A stretch of DNA of 64,000 nucleotides from NCBI GenBank assembly GCA_934635225.1, contig CAKTYZ010000012.1, positions 50,803 to 114,802 of the forward strand. The letters run 5' to 3'. Below the pieces are notes generated by a model. The model did not search any database. It saw nothing but the letters and a program-made list of their open reading frames with translations, and was not told where the DNA came from. Below, piece after piece: positions 25,712 through 34,864 of this stretch. This DNA is from an uncultured Kiritimatiellota bacterium. Its GTDB lineage: Bacteria > Verrucomicrobiota > Kiritimatiellia > RFP12 > UBA1067. The position numbers and the translations under genes are program-made. The stretch's first letter is position 1. Each line of letters opens with the position of its first letter.

Positions 25712-25867
25712 ATGAGCCAGCATGCATCTCTCAAGGGTTCCGGCAAGATCACTTCGAAACGCAACGTTCTGAAGCGTTTCGAGCGCGTTGACCTCCTCCA
25801 GAAGCGTGGGGAGTGGAAGGAAGGCAGCCGTGGCCTCGGTCTGAAGAAGACCAAGCCCGAAGCCTAA
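25712..25867 (+). CDS. Small basic protein of the PVC type (TIGR04137-like)
   Basis: 51 residues, Lys/Arg-rich: begins MSQHASLKGSGKITSKRNV and ends LGLKKTKPEA, with KRFERVDLLQKRGEWKEG in the middle. It matches my memory of the small basic protein family shared by Chlamydiae, Verrucomicrobia and Planctomycetes, whose function is not known to me; charge and size suggest RNA or ribosome binding. AAGGAAG lies about 10 nt before the ATG. It has its own near-consensus promoter and a strong terminator, so it is likely abundant and monocistronic. The family is useful for placing the organism in the PVC group. Confidence 0.88.
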   Translation: MSQHASLKGSGKITSKRNVLKRFERVDLLQKRGEWKEGSRGLGLKKTKPEA

Positions 25868-25891
25868 GTTTTGGCGCCTTAGACGAAGAGA

Positions 25892-25925
25892 GAAGTACCC
25901 GAGTGTTCCGTTCGGGTACTTCTTT
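25892..25925 (+). terminator. Intrinsic terminator of the small basic protein gene
   Basis: GAAGTACCCGA (25892-25902) pairs perfectly with TCGGGTACTTC (25912-25922), followed by TTTCCGTTT. Confidence 0.85.
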
Positions 25926-25944
25926 CCGTTTGTGACAGGGTACG

Positions 25945-28005
25945 GTGGCTCAAATGACGAAGACCGAGATCAAGGTGCGCATTGACGAACTGCGGCGGCT
26001 CATTGAAAAGGCGAACCGCGATTACTACGACCTTCAGCAGCCGACGGTTGGCGACCGTGACTATGATCTCTGGGAGGCGGAACTGCTGAGACTGGAGGAC
26101 GCGAACCCCGAGTTCCGTGACGCGTCTTCCCCCGTGCGGAAAGTCGCCGGGGGCGTCTCCGAAGGCTTTGCAAAGGTGACGCATCATCCGCCGATGCAGT
26201 CGCTGGACAAGACGCACGCGAAGACGGAACTTGCCGAGTTCGACGCGTTCATCCGCAAGACGGTCGCGGGCTTCACCTATGTCGTCGAGCCTAAAATCGA
26301 CGGAATCTCGCTCTCGCTCCGCTATTCGGGCGGGCGGCTTGTGCAGGCGGCGACGCGCGGCAACGGGGCGATCGGCGACGACATCACGGCGAATGTCCGG
26401 ACGATTCGGACGATTCCCCGGATGCTGCCGCCCGACGCGCCGCGCGAGCTGGAGGTGCGCGGTGAGGCCTATATGACGCGGGAGGGCTTCGTCGAACTCA
26501 ATCGCCGGCAGGCGGAGGCGGGTCTGGAGGAATTCGCCAACCCGCGCAACGCCTGTTCGGGGTCGCTGAAGCAGCTGGACCCGAAGGTCACGGCCCAGCG
26601 TCCGCTGGACGTCATCATCTACAACGCGGGCGGCGTCGGTTGCGATGGCTTCGCGTCCCATTCGGAGATGATTGCCGCGTTTCGCACGTGGGGTTTCCCG
26701 GTCGCGCCGTGGTCTGCACGCTGTCGGACGATGGACGAGGTCTTCGCGGCCATTGACGCGCTGCAGGAGAAACGCCATTCCTTTCGCTTCGAGATCGATG
26801 GTGCCGTCGTCAAGATTGACGAACGGCGTTTCTACGAGCCTCTGGGCGCGACGGCCCACGGACCGCGATGGGCACGCGCCTACAAGTACGAGCCAGAGCG
26901 CGCGGAGACGGTTGTGGAGGCAATCACCGTTCAAGTCGGGCGCACGGGCATCCTGACGCCGGTCGCCGAGCTTCGCCCGACGGAGCTCGCCGGTTCGACG
27001 ATCGCCCGCGCGACTCTGCACAACGCGGACCAGATCGCGCGGCAGGACATTCGCATCGGAGACCATGTCTGGCTGGTGAAGGCGGGCGACGTGATTCCCG
27101 CGATAGATTCCGTCATCGTCGAGAAGCGTTCGGGGGCGGAGAGGATCTTCGCGATGCCGACGGCCTGTCCGGTCTGCGGTGGCGCGGTCGTGCGCGAAGC
27201 GGGCGAAGTGGCGGTGCGGTGCGTGAACCCGGCCTGTCCCGCGCAGCTCGCGCGGCGCGTCGAGCATTTCGCCTCGCGCAACGCGCTGGACGTAAAGGCC
27301 TTGGGGGAAGCGGTCGTTGACGCGCTGGTGGAGAAGCGGATGATAGCCGATCCGCTTGACCTCTTCACGTTGCGGGTCGTCGATCTCTATGCGTTGGAGA
27401 TTTCGGGGCATCGCTTCGGCAAGAACGCGCAGACGGCGAAAGATGCGCTGGAGGCGGCAAAGTCTCTGCCGTTGCATCGCTGGCTCTTTGCCATTGGCAT
27501 CCCGAATGTCGGCGTGACCGTGGCGAAGGACATCGCGGCGGCGCACGAGCGATTCTCCCAGATTTCGGATTCGCCTGTCTTGAAGGAGGTCCTGGCGAAT
27601 GACGCGCGCAAGGGGAAGGATCGGCAAATCCTGAAGATCAAGGTCGAGGCGGCGCGGGCGGTCCTGAACTTCTTCGCGAGCGATTACGGGCGGTCGTTTG
27701 CGTCGCGGATGTCCGAACTTGGAATCGACCCGGTCTCCGAGCGTCCGACGGCGGTGCGGGCGGCGGGCCCTCTCGTCGGTGCCGGTTGTGTCCTGACGGG
27801 TACGCTCTCGCGGCCGCGCGGCGACTACGCGAGGCTCATCGAGGCGGCGGGCGGCATTGTCCAGAGTGCCGTGACCTCAAAGACGCGCTACCTTGTCGCG
27901 GGCGCGAACGTCGGCGCGACGAAGACGGAGAAGGCTCGTGCGCTCGGGACGGAAGTCATTGACGAGGCGCGCCTTCTCGAACTGCTCTCAGCGGAGACCG
28001 ACTGA
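25945..28005 (+). CDS. ligA: NAD-dependent DNA ligase
   Basis: Seals nicks in replication and repair using NAD+. 686 residues in normal order: adenylation domain with catalytic Lys117 in EPKIDG (E. coli Lys115), OB-fold (GATAHGPRWARAYKYEPE), four-Cys zinc finger (CPVCGGAVVREAGEVAVRC...C), helix-hairpin-helix region and a C-terminal BRCT domain (AAGPLVGAGCVLTGTLSRPRGDYARLIEAAGG). GTG 25945 gives MAQMTKTEIK; ATG 25954 is also possible. Followed by a GC-rich hairpin. Confidence 0.97.
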   Translation: MAQMTKTEIKVRIDELRRLIEKANRDYYDLQQPTVGDRDYDLWEAELLRLEDANPEFRDASSPVRKVAGGVSEGFAKVTHHPPMQSLDKTHAKTELAEFDAFIRKTVAGFTYVVEPKIDGISLSLRYSGGRLVQAATRGNGAIGDDITANVRTIRTIPRMLPPDAPRELEVRGEAYMTREGFVELNRRQAEAGLEEFANPRNACSGSLKQLDPKVTAQRPLDVIIYNAGGVGCDGFASHSEMIAAFRTWGFPVAPWSARCRTMDEVFAAIDALQEKRHSFRFEIDGAVVKIDERRFYEPLGATAHGPRWARAYKYEPERAETVVEAITVQVGRTGILTPVAELRPTELAGSTIARATLHNADQIARQDIRIGDHVWLVKAGDVIPAIDSVIVEKRSGAERIFAMPTACPVCGGAVVREAGEVAVRCVNPACPAQLARRVEHFASRNALDVKALGEAVVDALVEKRMIADPLDLFTLRVVDLYALEISGHRFGKNAQTAKDALEAAKSLPLHRWLFAIGIPNVGVTVAKDIAAAHERFSQISDSPVLKEVLANDARKGKDRQILKIKVEAARAVLNFFASDYGRSFASRMSELGIDPVSERPTAVRAAGPLVGAGCVLTGTLSRPRGDYARLIEAAGGIVQSAVTSKTRYLVAGANVGATKTEKARALGTEVIDEARLLELLSAETD

Positions 28006-28027
28006 GGCGGACGCTCTCCGTACGACG

Positions 28028-28052
28028 CCCGCCGCGCCTTGTAGACGGCGGG
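28028..28052 (+). terminator. GC-rich hairpin after ligA (weak terminator candidate)
   Basis: CCCGCCG (28028-28034) pairs with CGGCGGG (28046-28052). No T-run follows, so termination is uncertain. Confidence 0.35.
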
Positions 28053-28061
28053 GTGTGCCAC

Positions 28062-28080
28062 TTGTCCGACTGTCGGACAA
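28062..28080. promoter_or_regulatory. Palindrome over the -35 region of the tRNA-Arg promoter
   Basis: TTGTCCGA-CTG-TCGGACAA, a perfect 8-bp inverted repeat ending 5 nt before the -10 box. It could be an operator or an interspersed palindrome; related CGGACA/TGTCCG palindromes occur at 34753 and 37083. Confidence 0.5.
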
Positions 28081-28082
28081 TA

Positions 28083-28091
28083 TGGTATAAT
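28083..28091 (+). promoter_or_regulatory. Extended -10 promoter of tRNA-Arg
   Basis: TGGTATAAT 42 nt before the mature tRNA 5' end. Confidence 0.7.
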
Positions 28092-28133
28092 ATTTGCCGT
28101 TTTGCCGAATTGCCGTTCAGGCGATGAGCGTCT

Positions 28134-28210
28134 GCGACTGTAGCTCAACTGGATAGAGCGTTGGCCTCCGAAGCCGAAGGTTGCTGGTTCGATCCCAGTC
28201 AGTCGCACCA
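28134..28210 (+). tRNA. tRNA-Arg (anticodon CCG)
   Basis: 77 nt with encoded CCA. Acceptor GCGACTG pairs with CAGTCGC; D-arm GCTC/GAGC; anticodon stem TTGGC/GCCGA around loop CTCCGAA (anticodon CCG, reads CGG); T-arm GCTGG-TTCGATC-CCAGT. All arms pair, with G-U pairs only at arm ends. No integrase or att-like sequence adjoins it. Confidence 0.96.
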
Positions 28211-28265
28211 AAACGAACCGAATCGCCCGTTGTGTCGTTTAACAGGGCAGTAAGGTATGGAATCC

Positions 28266-29339
28266 ATGAAGAAGGTTTGGTTTTGCGGTTGTCTGCTCGT
28301 GGCGTGCACGCTTAGCGGCGCGTCACGGGCGTCACTTGAGGACGCGTTGTCGAAAGGCGCGGCGTTTCTGCTTGCGCAGCAGGCGGCTGACGGACATTTC
28401 TCCGACCCGCAAATGCCGGCGCTGACGGCATTGCCGCTTTGGGCGTTGTCGTCCGTGCCGTCCGGTTCCGCAGATGCGACGGCGCGCGAACGGGCGGCGG
28501 CGTTCGTTCTCCGCACCCAGCGCGCGGACGGCGGCTTCTATGTCCCCAAGCCGGGACGCGGCGGTTCCGGCCTTGGCAATTACAATACGTCCGTCTGCCT
28601 GATGGCCCTTTTCGAATCGAAGCTTGCGCCGGCGGCCCCGCTTCTGAAGGCGCGCGAATACATTGCCGCGTCTCAGCTGGTGGGTGACGACACGCTGGCG
28701 GGCGGCTTCGGGTATGACCGCGCCTCGCGCCGTCGCTCGGCCGACCTGTCCAACACGTCCTACGCGATGGACGCCATGGCGCGCACGGCTTCGCTGGAGG
28801 AACTGCGCACGGGCGGGCGGAAGGTCGATCTGGACTGGGCGCGGGCGATTGCCTATGTCGAGAACCTGCAGAAGACGGACGGCCCCGACAAGGGTGGCGC
28901 CGCCTATAACGAACGCACGCCGCAGGGCGGGAGCGTGACGAACAGGGCGGGGAAGGTCCATCTTCGCGCCTATGGGTCGATGAGCTATGCGGCGGTTCTC
29001 TCGATGTGCTCGGCGAAGCTGACGCGAGGCGACCCGCGCGTTCGGAACGCGCTGGACTACTGTTCGCGCTATTGGTCGGTCGATGAGAACCCCGGCATGG
29101 GCAATCAGGGGCTCTACTACTACTTTGACATCCTGGCGCGAGCCTTGCAGGCCGCTGGGGTCGAGACGCTTGTCGCGCCGGACGGGCGGACCATCGACTG
29201 GAAGGAGGAACTTTCAGGCAAGCTGCTTTCCCTGCAAAAGGCGGATGGCAGCTGGGTGAACGACAACAACCGTTTCTGGGAGGCCGATCCCGTCCTCTGC
29301 ACGAGTTTCGCGATGATCTGTCTCGCGTTGTGTCGGTGA
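28266..29339 (+). CDS. Exported terpene-cyclase/prenyltransferase-repeat protein
   Basis: 357 residues from ATG 28266 (TAAGG lies 10 nt upstream; ATG 28257 is too close). Signal peptide KKVWFCGCLLVACTLSGASRA. The mature part is an alpha/alpha barrel of squalene-cyclase-like repeats: FLLAQQAADGHFSD, FVLRTQRADGGFYVP, GDDTLAGGFGYD, LQKADGSWVNDNNRFWE. The DXDD acid of true cyclases is not seen. Such exported repeat proteins are common in Planctomycetes and Verrucomicrobia and have no assigned function; a structural or binding role is more likely than terpene chemistry. Confidence 0.82.
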   Translation: MKKVWFCGCLLVACTLSGASRASLEDALSKGAAFLLAQQAADGHFSDPQMPALTALPLWALSSVPSGSADATARERAAAFVLRTQRADGGFYVPKPGRGGSGLGNYNTSVCLMALFESKLAPAAPLLKAREYIAASQLVGDDTLAGGFGYDRASRRRSADLSNTSYAMDAMARTASLEELRTGGRKVDLDWARAIAYVENLQKTDGPDKGGAAYNERTPQGGSVTNRAGKVHLRAYGSMSYAAVLSMCSAKLTRGDPRVRNALDYCSRYWSVDENPGMGNQGLYYYFDILARALQAAGVETLVAPDGRTIDWKEELSGKLLSLQKADGSWVNDNNRFWEADPVLCTSFAMICLALCR

Positions 29340-29361
29340 GAAGGGCGGAAAGGCGAAAGAC

Positions 29362-30090
29362 GTGAATGCATCATTGAAAGCGGAGGGCGTGTGCTGCGCC
29401 TATGGAAAGGGCGCGGCGCGTGTCGAGGTCCTGAAGAACCTGTCCTTGGCGATTCAGCCGGGCGAGTTCGTGGCCCTGATGGGGCCGTCCGGCTCGGGGA
29501 AATCGACGTTCTTGCACGTGGCGGCGGGGCTGATCCTGCCCACGGGCGGGCGAATCGCGGTCGGCGGCGCGGAGGTGACGGCGATGGGCGACACGGCGGC
29601 CACGAAGTTCCGTCGGCGGCATGTCGGCGTCATCTTTCAGGCGTTCAACCTGATTGAAACGCTGTCCGTGCGCGAGAACATCGTCCTGCCTGTCCGTCTG
29701 GACCATGACCGCCCGGATGCGGCGCGCTTGGCGGAGCTGATCGCGAAGCTGGGTCTTGCGGGGAAGGAGCGTCGATTGCCGTCGGAACTCTCCGGTGGCG
29801 AACGCCAGCGCGTCGCCATCGCCCGTGCGCTCTTTGCGCGCCCGGACGTCATTCTGGCCGACGAACCGACGGGCAATCTTGACGCGAAGACGTCGCAGAC
29901 GATTTGCGAACTGCTGCAGGACCTCAACCGAACGGAACGCTGTGCGATCCTGATGGTCACGCACGATCCCGTCGTGGCGGCCGCCGCGACGCGCGTCTGC
30001 TTCCTCCGAGACGGGGGGATCGCGGCGGACCTGCCGACGAACCACGACCCTGCGGCGATCTCAAAGCGGTATCTGGAGATGTGCGAGTGA
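29362..30090 (+). CDS. ABC transporter ATP-binding protein (LolD/MacB type)
   Basis: 242 residues. Walker A GPSGSGKST (about 41-49), Q-loop, signature LSGGERQRVAIARALF, Walker B VILADEPTGNLD and H-loop VTHD. The NLD ending of Walker B is typical of LolD/MacB/FtsE ATPases that drive FtsX-type permeases. It overlaps the next gene (GTGA), which encodes such a permease, so the two form one complex. Confidence 0.93.
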   Translation: MNASLKAEGVCCAYGKGAARVEVLKNLSLAIQPGEFVALMGPSGSGKSTFLHVAAGLILPTGGRIAVGGAEVTAMGDTAATKFRRRHVGVIFQAFNLIETLSVRENIVLPVRLDHDRPDAARLAELIAKLGLAGKERRLPSELSGGERQRVAIARALFARPDVILADEPTGNLDAKTSQTICELLQDLNRTERCAILMVTHDPVVAAAATRVCFLRDGGIAADLPTNHDPAAISKRYLEMCE

Positions 30091-32432
30091 ATTCCCCTTT
30101 AATGATGGTTGTCAGGCTCATGCTGAAGGGGCTACGCCGGGGAAAGGCGCGTTTCGTCTGCGCCGTCGCGGGGCTGGCGGTCGCCGTGGGGGCGCTTGTC
30201 TTCATGACGTCGCTCGTCGCGACGAACCGGGCGCAGGCGCCGCGTCTGGCGGCGGTCGCGTGTGCGCCGTGGGCCGCGTGGCAGACGGAAGGCCTGACGT
30301 TTGGCCGTCGGCCGAGCATGTCCGAGCCTCCTCCCCAGGCCGTCCGCGCATCGGCTTCTCCCGACCTTCGTCTGCGCGCCCTGAACCTCACGATCGACTA
30401 CCGCCCGAACGGGCGCGTGATGCAGGGCCCTCCCATGCGGGCCTTGCTGGCGGAGGCGCCGCCGACGAATGTCTATGGCGTGGTTTCGCTGGCGGAAGGC
30501 CGTTGGGTCGATGCGGCGTCGCGCGCGCCCGAGGTCGTCTGCGTCCGACGGACGATGCGGCGGTTCGGGCGCGTGCCGGAGCCGCCGCTCGGCTCGTCGG
30601 TCAAGTTCGTGGGGCGGTGCGGCACGATGACGGCAACGATTGTCGGCTATCTGGACGGCGGTAGCCTGCCGCGCGAATTCCCGTCCGTATTGGCGAACCC
30701 CGCGGCGTTCTCGGCTTTTCGGGAGGAGCCGCTGGGGGCGGTCGCCTTCTTTCGGCAAATGCCCGGCGACGTGACGCCGGATCTCCTGACGCCCCGTTCG
30801 GAACGCGTCATTCGCGCGTTCCAAGGCGACGACCAGAAGCGGATGGACTATGCGACGCCGCTTCTGCTGGCCGCCGCGTTCCTGACGGCGCTCTCGCTTC
30901 TTGTCAATTCGCTTCTGCTGTCCGTCGAATCGAACCGCCCGACGTTCATGACCTTGCGGACGGTCGGCCTGACGCGCGGCGGGGTCGTGGCTTTTGTCGC
31001 GGCGGAATCCATTTGCGCGGGGCTGGTCGGCTGGCTCGTGGGCGTTGTCGTGGCTCTCGGCGCGCTGGCGGCCTATGTCGCGTGCGATCCTGTCGCGTTC
31101 CCCGTCGGCTGGGCGCCGGACGGCGGCTGGATCGGCCTGACGCTGGCCGCGCTGCCGCTTGTCGTCCTGCTGTCGGTCCTGTTGGCGTTGGCCCCGGCGT
31201 TGCGGGTGCGCCCGTTGGCGTCTGCCGCGTTTCAGGCGCGTCCACGGCGCAAGGGCATGGTCATCGCCTTTGCGTGCGGTTTCGCCGCGTTCGTCGCCGT
31301 CGAGGTCTGGGGGGCTTCGCTGATGCGCGCGTTCATCCCGTCTCCCGAATGGCCCGATGCCATCGTCTCGCTCTTGCCGGGGGGCGTCTCCAGCTGGGAT
31401 GTCGAGAAACTGCGCGACGTCGAGGGCGTTCGGCGCATTTCCGAACTGGTCCCGCGCCAGCTGCCGCTGGCTCAGGACGCGCGGCGCAACGCGCTCTTCC
31501 TCGCGGCGGAGTTCCTGCCGGAGTTCCGCTTTGCCGAAGGCTCGTGGGAGACGGCGGAGGCGGCGTTGCGTTCGGGGGATTCGGTCGTCATCACGAAGAT
31601 GATGTCCGTTGCGCACGGCTTGCACGCGGGGGATTCGCTCAAGGTCCTTCAGCCGGGCCGACGCGGTGCGCCGCCGACGGAGCTGTCGTTTCCGATTGCG
31701 GGTGTCGTGGATCTCAACTGGCACATGGTGACAAGCCGGGGGCTTGTGCGCGGGCTCAATGGCGCGTCTCCGCAGACGGACGGTCCCGTCTTCTGTTCGC
31801 TTGACACGATGGGGGTGGTCGATTTCCGCACGTTCGTCACGGATCCGTCCCTTTCGGCGCCGATGACGCATCTCTGGGTCGATTATGACGCGGCGTTTCT
31901 CCGAAAGCACGGGGTCTTTCCGGCGGGACGCCTGGTTGAAGCCGAAATCGCGCGGCGCCTGGGCAATCCGTCCGCCGCGACGGTGCGGCTTCATGCGCGC
32001 GACGAGATCGCCGACGGAACATTGGCGCACGGCAGTGACGTGATCGGTCAGGCCGCCCGCGTGCCGTTTGTCTTCCTCGCGATTCTCGCCATCGGGTTCG
32101 TGGCCCAGCTTGTCGCCGAGGTGGATGCGCGTCGGCGCGAGTTCCAGACGCTTCGCGCGGTGGGCGCGACAAAAGGCCAGCTGGCGTGGCGTTTGGCGTG
32201 TTCGGCGATTCGGACGGCCTTGGTCGGCATGGGGCTGGGGCTTCCGGTCGGCGCGTTGATCGGCTGGCTGTTCACGTTCAAGACGGGGGCCATCTGGCCG
32301 GGGCTTCCGCATCATTTCGTCCTCCCCTGGCGGGTGACGCTCGAAGGCGCGGTCGGTGCGCTGGCCTTTGCGCTCGCCTTTGCCGTCCCGACGGCGATGG
32401 CCCTCGTCCGCAAGAGCAAGTCGAACCGGTAG
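30087..32432 (+). CDS. FtsX-type ABC permease
   Basis: 781 residues from GTG 30087, overlapping the ATPase stop. One N-terminal membrane helix (FVCAVAGLAVAVGALVFMTSLV), a large extracytoplasmic domain, three helices (LLLAAAFLTALSLLVNSLLL...VLLSVLLALAPALRVRPL), a central helix (GMVIAFACGFAAFVAVEVWG), a second soluble domain, and a C-terminal FtsX domain (VDARRREFQTLRAVGATKGQL). Two FtsX units in one chain resemble the LolC/E or bacteriocin/antimicrobial-peptide exporter class. The cargo is unknown. Confidence 0.88.
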   Translation: MNSPLMMVVRLMLKGLRRGKARFVCAVAGLAVAVGALVFMTSLVATNRAQAPRLAAVACAPWAAWQTEGLTFGRRPSMSEPPPQAVRASASPDLRLRALNLTIDYRPNGRVMQGPPMRALLAEAPPTNVYGVVSLAEGRWVDAASRAPEVVCVRRTMRRFGRVPEPPLGSSVKFVGRCGTMTATIVGYLDGGSLPREFPSVLANPAAFSAFREEPLGAVAFFRQMPGDVTPDLLTPRSERVIRAFQGDDQKRMDYATPLLLAAAFLTALSLLVNSLLLSVESNRPTFMTLRTVGLTRGGVVAFVAAESICAGLVGWLVGVVVALGALAAYVACDPVAFPVGWAPDGGWIGLTLAALPLVVLLSVLLALAPALRVRPLASAAFQARPRRKGMVIAFACGFAAFVAVEVWGASLMRAFIPSPEWPDAIVSLLPGGVSSWDVEKLRDVEGVRRISELVPRQLPLAQDARRNALFLAAEFLPEFRFAEGSWETAEAALRSGDSVVITKMMSVAHGLHAGDSLKVLQPGRRGAPPTELSFPIAGVVDLNWHMVTSRGLVRGLNGASPQTDGPVFCSLDTMGVVDFRTFVTDPSLSAPMTHLWVDYDAAFLRKHGVFPAGRLVEAEIARRLGNPSAATVRLHARDEIADGTLAHGSDVIGQAARVPFVFLAILAIGFVAQLVAEVDARRREFQTLRAVGATKGQLAWRLACSAIRTALVGMGLGLPVGALIGWLFTFKTGAIWPGLPHHFVLPWRVTLEGAVGALAFALAFAVPTAMALVRKSKSNR

Positions 32433-32493
32433 GGCGACCGCCTGAAATCCCTGGCGAATCGGCAAGCCGCATTTGCCGCGCGGACGCGGCGTA

Positions 32494-32502
32494 TGGTATA
32501 AT
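32494..32502 (+). promoter_or_regulatory. Extended -10 promoter of argC
   Basis: TGGTATAAT; a 30-nt leader with AAAGGAAG precedes ATG 32538. This is one of the promoters with a normal leader. Confidence 0.75.
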
Positions 32503-32537
32503 GTGCCGGACCAGAGTCAAAGGAAGTTGAAAACAGC

Positions 32538-33488
32538 ATGAAGAAGGTCTTCATTGACGGCAGCGCGGGCACGACGGGGCTTCGGATCCGGGAACGCCTG
32601 TCCGTGCGCAGGGACTTGGAGGTCGTCGTTCTGCCGGACGAGGTTCGCAAGGATCCCGAAGCGCGGCGTGCGGCGCTGAACGCGGCGGACGTCGCGTTTC
32701 TCTGCCTGCCGGACGCGGCGGCGATTGAAGCCGTCCGGATGGTCGAGAATCCGCAGACGGTCGTCATCGACACGTCCACCGCCCATCGCACGGCCGCCGG
32801 CTGGGAATATGGCTTTCCCGAACTGGCCGGCCGCCGCGCGCGCATTCGCCGCGCGACGCGCATCGCGAACCCCGGATGCCACGCGAGCGGGTTCATCGCG
32901 CTGGTCGAGCCTTTGGTGCGCGCGGGCGTCTTGCCGCCCGACGCGACGCTTGCGGCCTTCTCGCTGACCGGCTATTCTGGCGGCGGCAAGAAGATGATCG
33001 CCGAATATGAGGATGAGGGCGCGGCGGCGAATCCGCTCCTCTCGGGCGGGCGGCAATACGCGCTCGGGCAGACGCACAAGCACCTGCCCGAGATGACGGC
33101 GGTCTGCGGGCTGGAACGCGCCCCGTGCTTTTCGCCGGTCGTCGTGCCGCATTACAGCGGAATGGAGGTGACGGTTCCGCTGGCCGCGTCTCAGCTCGCG
33201 CTGCCCGGCGGCGTCGGGGCGCTGGACGCGTTGCGGGCGGTCTACCGCGCCGCCTACGCGGACGGGCTTGTGCGCCTTGTCGAAGACCCGGCGGCGGCCG
33301 AAGGGGGCTTTCTCTCGTCGGCGGGCCTGTCGGGCCGCGACACGATGGAGGTCTCCGTCGTGGGCAACGACGCGCGCGTCCTTCTCGTCTCGCGCTTCGA
33401 TAACCTGGGCAAGGGCGCGTCGGGCGCGGCGATCCAGAACATGAATCTCGTCTTGGGCTGCGCCGAGGACGAAGGGCTGGAGGTCTGA
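32538..33488 (+). CDS. argC: N-acetyl-gamma-glutamyl-phosphate reductase
   Basis: Third step of arginine synthesis, reducing N-acetylglutamyl phosphate with NADPH. 316 residues, the short (type 2) form: N-terminal VFIDGSAGTTGLRIRERL, catalytic Cys114 in ANPGCHASGF, and HKHLPEM / VVVPHYSGMEV blocks. No other arg gene is nearby. The next gene starts 8 nt after its stop. Confidence 0.94.
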   Translation: MKKVFIDGSAGTTGLRIRERLSVRRDLEVVVLPDEVRKDPEARRAALNAADVAFLCLPDAAAIEAVRMVENPQTVVIDTSTAHRTAAGWEYGFPELAGRRARIRRATRIANPGCHASGFIALVEPLVRAGVLPPDATLAAFSLTGYSGGGKKMIAEYEDEGAAANPLLSGGRQYALGQTHKHLPEMTAVCGLERAPCFSPVVVPHYSGMEVTVPLAASQLALPGGVGALDALRAVYRAAYADGLVRLVEDPAAAEGGFLSSAGLSGRDTMEVSVVGNDARVLLVSRFDNLGKGASGAAIQNMNLVLGCAEDEGLEV

Positions 33489-33496
33489 GGTCCGGG

Positions 33497-34726
33497 ATGA
33501 ACATCGTGATGATCTTCAAGGTCGCGGTTCTCGCGATTCTCCGCAACAAGACGCGGTCGCTCCTGACGTGCATCGGCATCATCGTCGGCATCGCCGCGGT
33601 GATCGCCGTTCTCGCGATCGGCAAGGGGGCCTCGACGATGATGGTCAAGGAGATCTCGTCGATGGGCAACAACCTCATGATGGTCTTTCCCGACCGGCAC
33701 CGCAAGGGCCAGGTCAAAAGCGGCATGGGCGCGGGGCAGACGATGACGGCGGGCGACGCCGAGGCGATCCGCCGCGAACTGGGGCATCTCGTCGCGGCCG
33801 TCTCGCCGACGGTGAACGTGAACGCCCAGCTCATCCGCGAGAACCGGAACTGGAACGCGCGCGTCTCGGGCGTGAGCTGCGACATGCCGGAAATCCGCAA
33901 CTGGCAGGTCGCCGAAGGCCGCTTCTTCGAGGAGTCGGACCAGCAGGCCTCGCGCCGCGTCTGCGTGATCGGCACGACCGTGAAGAACAACCTCTTCGCC
34001 GAGGACGAGGACGCCGTCGGGCAGACGATCCGCATCGGCGCGATGCCGTTCAAGGTCGTCGGCGTGCTGGAGCCGAAGGGCGCCAACGGCTGGGGCCAGG
34101 ACCAGGACGACACCGTGATGGCCCCGTACACGACGGTCGGGCGCGTGCTCCAGCGCTCGAAGTTCCGCTCCATCAACATGATGAACGTCTCGCTTCGCTC
34201 GATGGACGACGTCGAGGAGGCGAAGCGCGAGGTCACGGCGCTTCTGCGTCAGCGGCACAAGCTGGCGGACTACGAGGACGACGACTTCGAGACGCGTGAC
34301 ACGACGGAGATCATGAACACGATCGGCTCGGTGACGGGCCTCATGACGGTTCTCCTGACGGCGGTCGCGGCGATATCCCTGCTGGTCGGCGGCATCGGCA
34401 TCATGAACATCATGCTCGTCTCGGTCACGGAGCGCATCAGGGAGATCGGGCTGCGCATGGCCATCGGCGCGACGCCCGCGTGCATCCTCTGGCAGTTCAT
34501 CCTGGAGGCGGTCGTCCTCTCGACGGTCGGCGGGGCGATCGGCGTGGGCGTGGGCGTGGGCGCGGCGCGGGCGATCGGCGAGATCAACCATTGGCCGATC
34601 GTCATCGAGGTGTCGTCTGCAGTCTGGTCATTCCTCTTCTCGGCGTTTGTCGGCATGTTCTTCGGGTTCTACCCGGCGTATCGCGCGTCGAAGCTCAACC
34701 CGATCGACTGTCTGCGCTACGAATGA
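33497..34726 (+). CDS. MacB-like ABC permease
   Basis: 409 residues: one N-terminal helix (AILRNKTRSLLTCIGIIVGIAAVIAVLAIGKGA), a periplasmic MacB core domain (about 55-270) and three C-terminal helices with the FtsX motif VTERIREIGLRMAIGATPACILWQFILEA. No ATPase is fused or adjacent on this side; the closest is at 29362. A GACGGC/GCCGTC hairpin (34725-34742) overlaps the stop but lacks a T-run. Confidence 0.9.
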   Translation: MNIVMIFKVAVLAILRNKTRSLLTCIGIIVGIAAVIAVLAIGKGASTMMVKEISSMGNNLMMVFPDRHRKGQVKSGMGAGQTMTAGDAEAIRRELGHLVAAVSPTVNVNAQLIRENRNWNARVSGVSCDMPEIRNWQVAEGRFFEESDQQASRRVCVIGTTVKNNLFAEDEDAVGQTIRIGAMPFKVVGVLEPKGANGWGQDQDDTVMAPYTTVGRVLQRSKFRSINMMNVSLRSMDDVEEAKREVTALLRQRHKLADYEDDDFETRDTTEIMNTIGSVTGLMTVLLTAVAAISLLVGGIGIMNIMLVSVTERIREIGLRMAIGATPACILWQFILEAVVLSTVGGAIGVGVGVGAARAIGEINHWPIVIEVSSAVWSFLFSAFVGMFFGFYPAYRASKLNPIDCLRYE

Positions 34727-34752
34727 CGGCCCTTTCGCCGTCTGTCAGGATT

Positions 34753-34768
34753 CGGACACCCTGTCCGA
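34753..34768. repeat. Palindrome P1 (left boundary candidate)
   Basis: CGGACA-CCC-TGTCCG-A, preceded by GGATT. The inverse (GGG centre) is at 37082-37097; 16 bp match exactly when one is reverse-complemented, and GGATTCGGACA/TGTCCG also match in direct orientation. Confidence 0.7.
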
Positions 34769-34864
34769 GGGAAACGGCGAAACCACGGGGATTGGACGGT
34801 CGTTTCTAACGCGCTTCTAATCCGGGTCCCGTCGCGGCGCGGGCGAAGGGCCGCGCATTTCCCT

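Noticed and set aside
28134..28210. tRNA-Arg as attachment site for the integrase at 34865
   Set aside because: They are more than 6 kb apart with housekeeping genes between, and I see no copy of the tRNA 3' end near the integrase.
28266..29339. Functional squalene/hopene cyclase
   Set aside because: Too short, exported and without the catalytic DXDD motif; only the repeat fold is shared.
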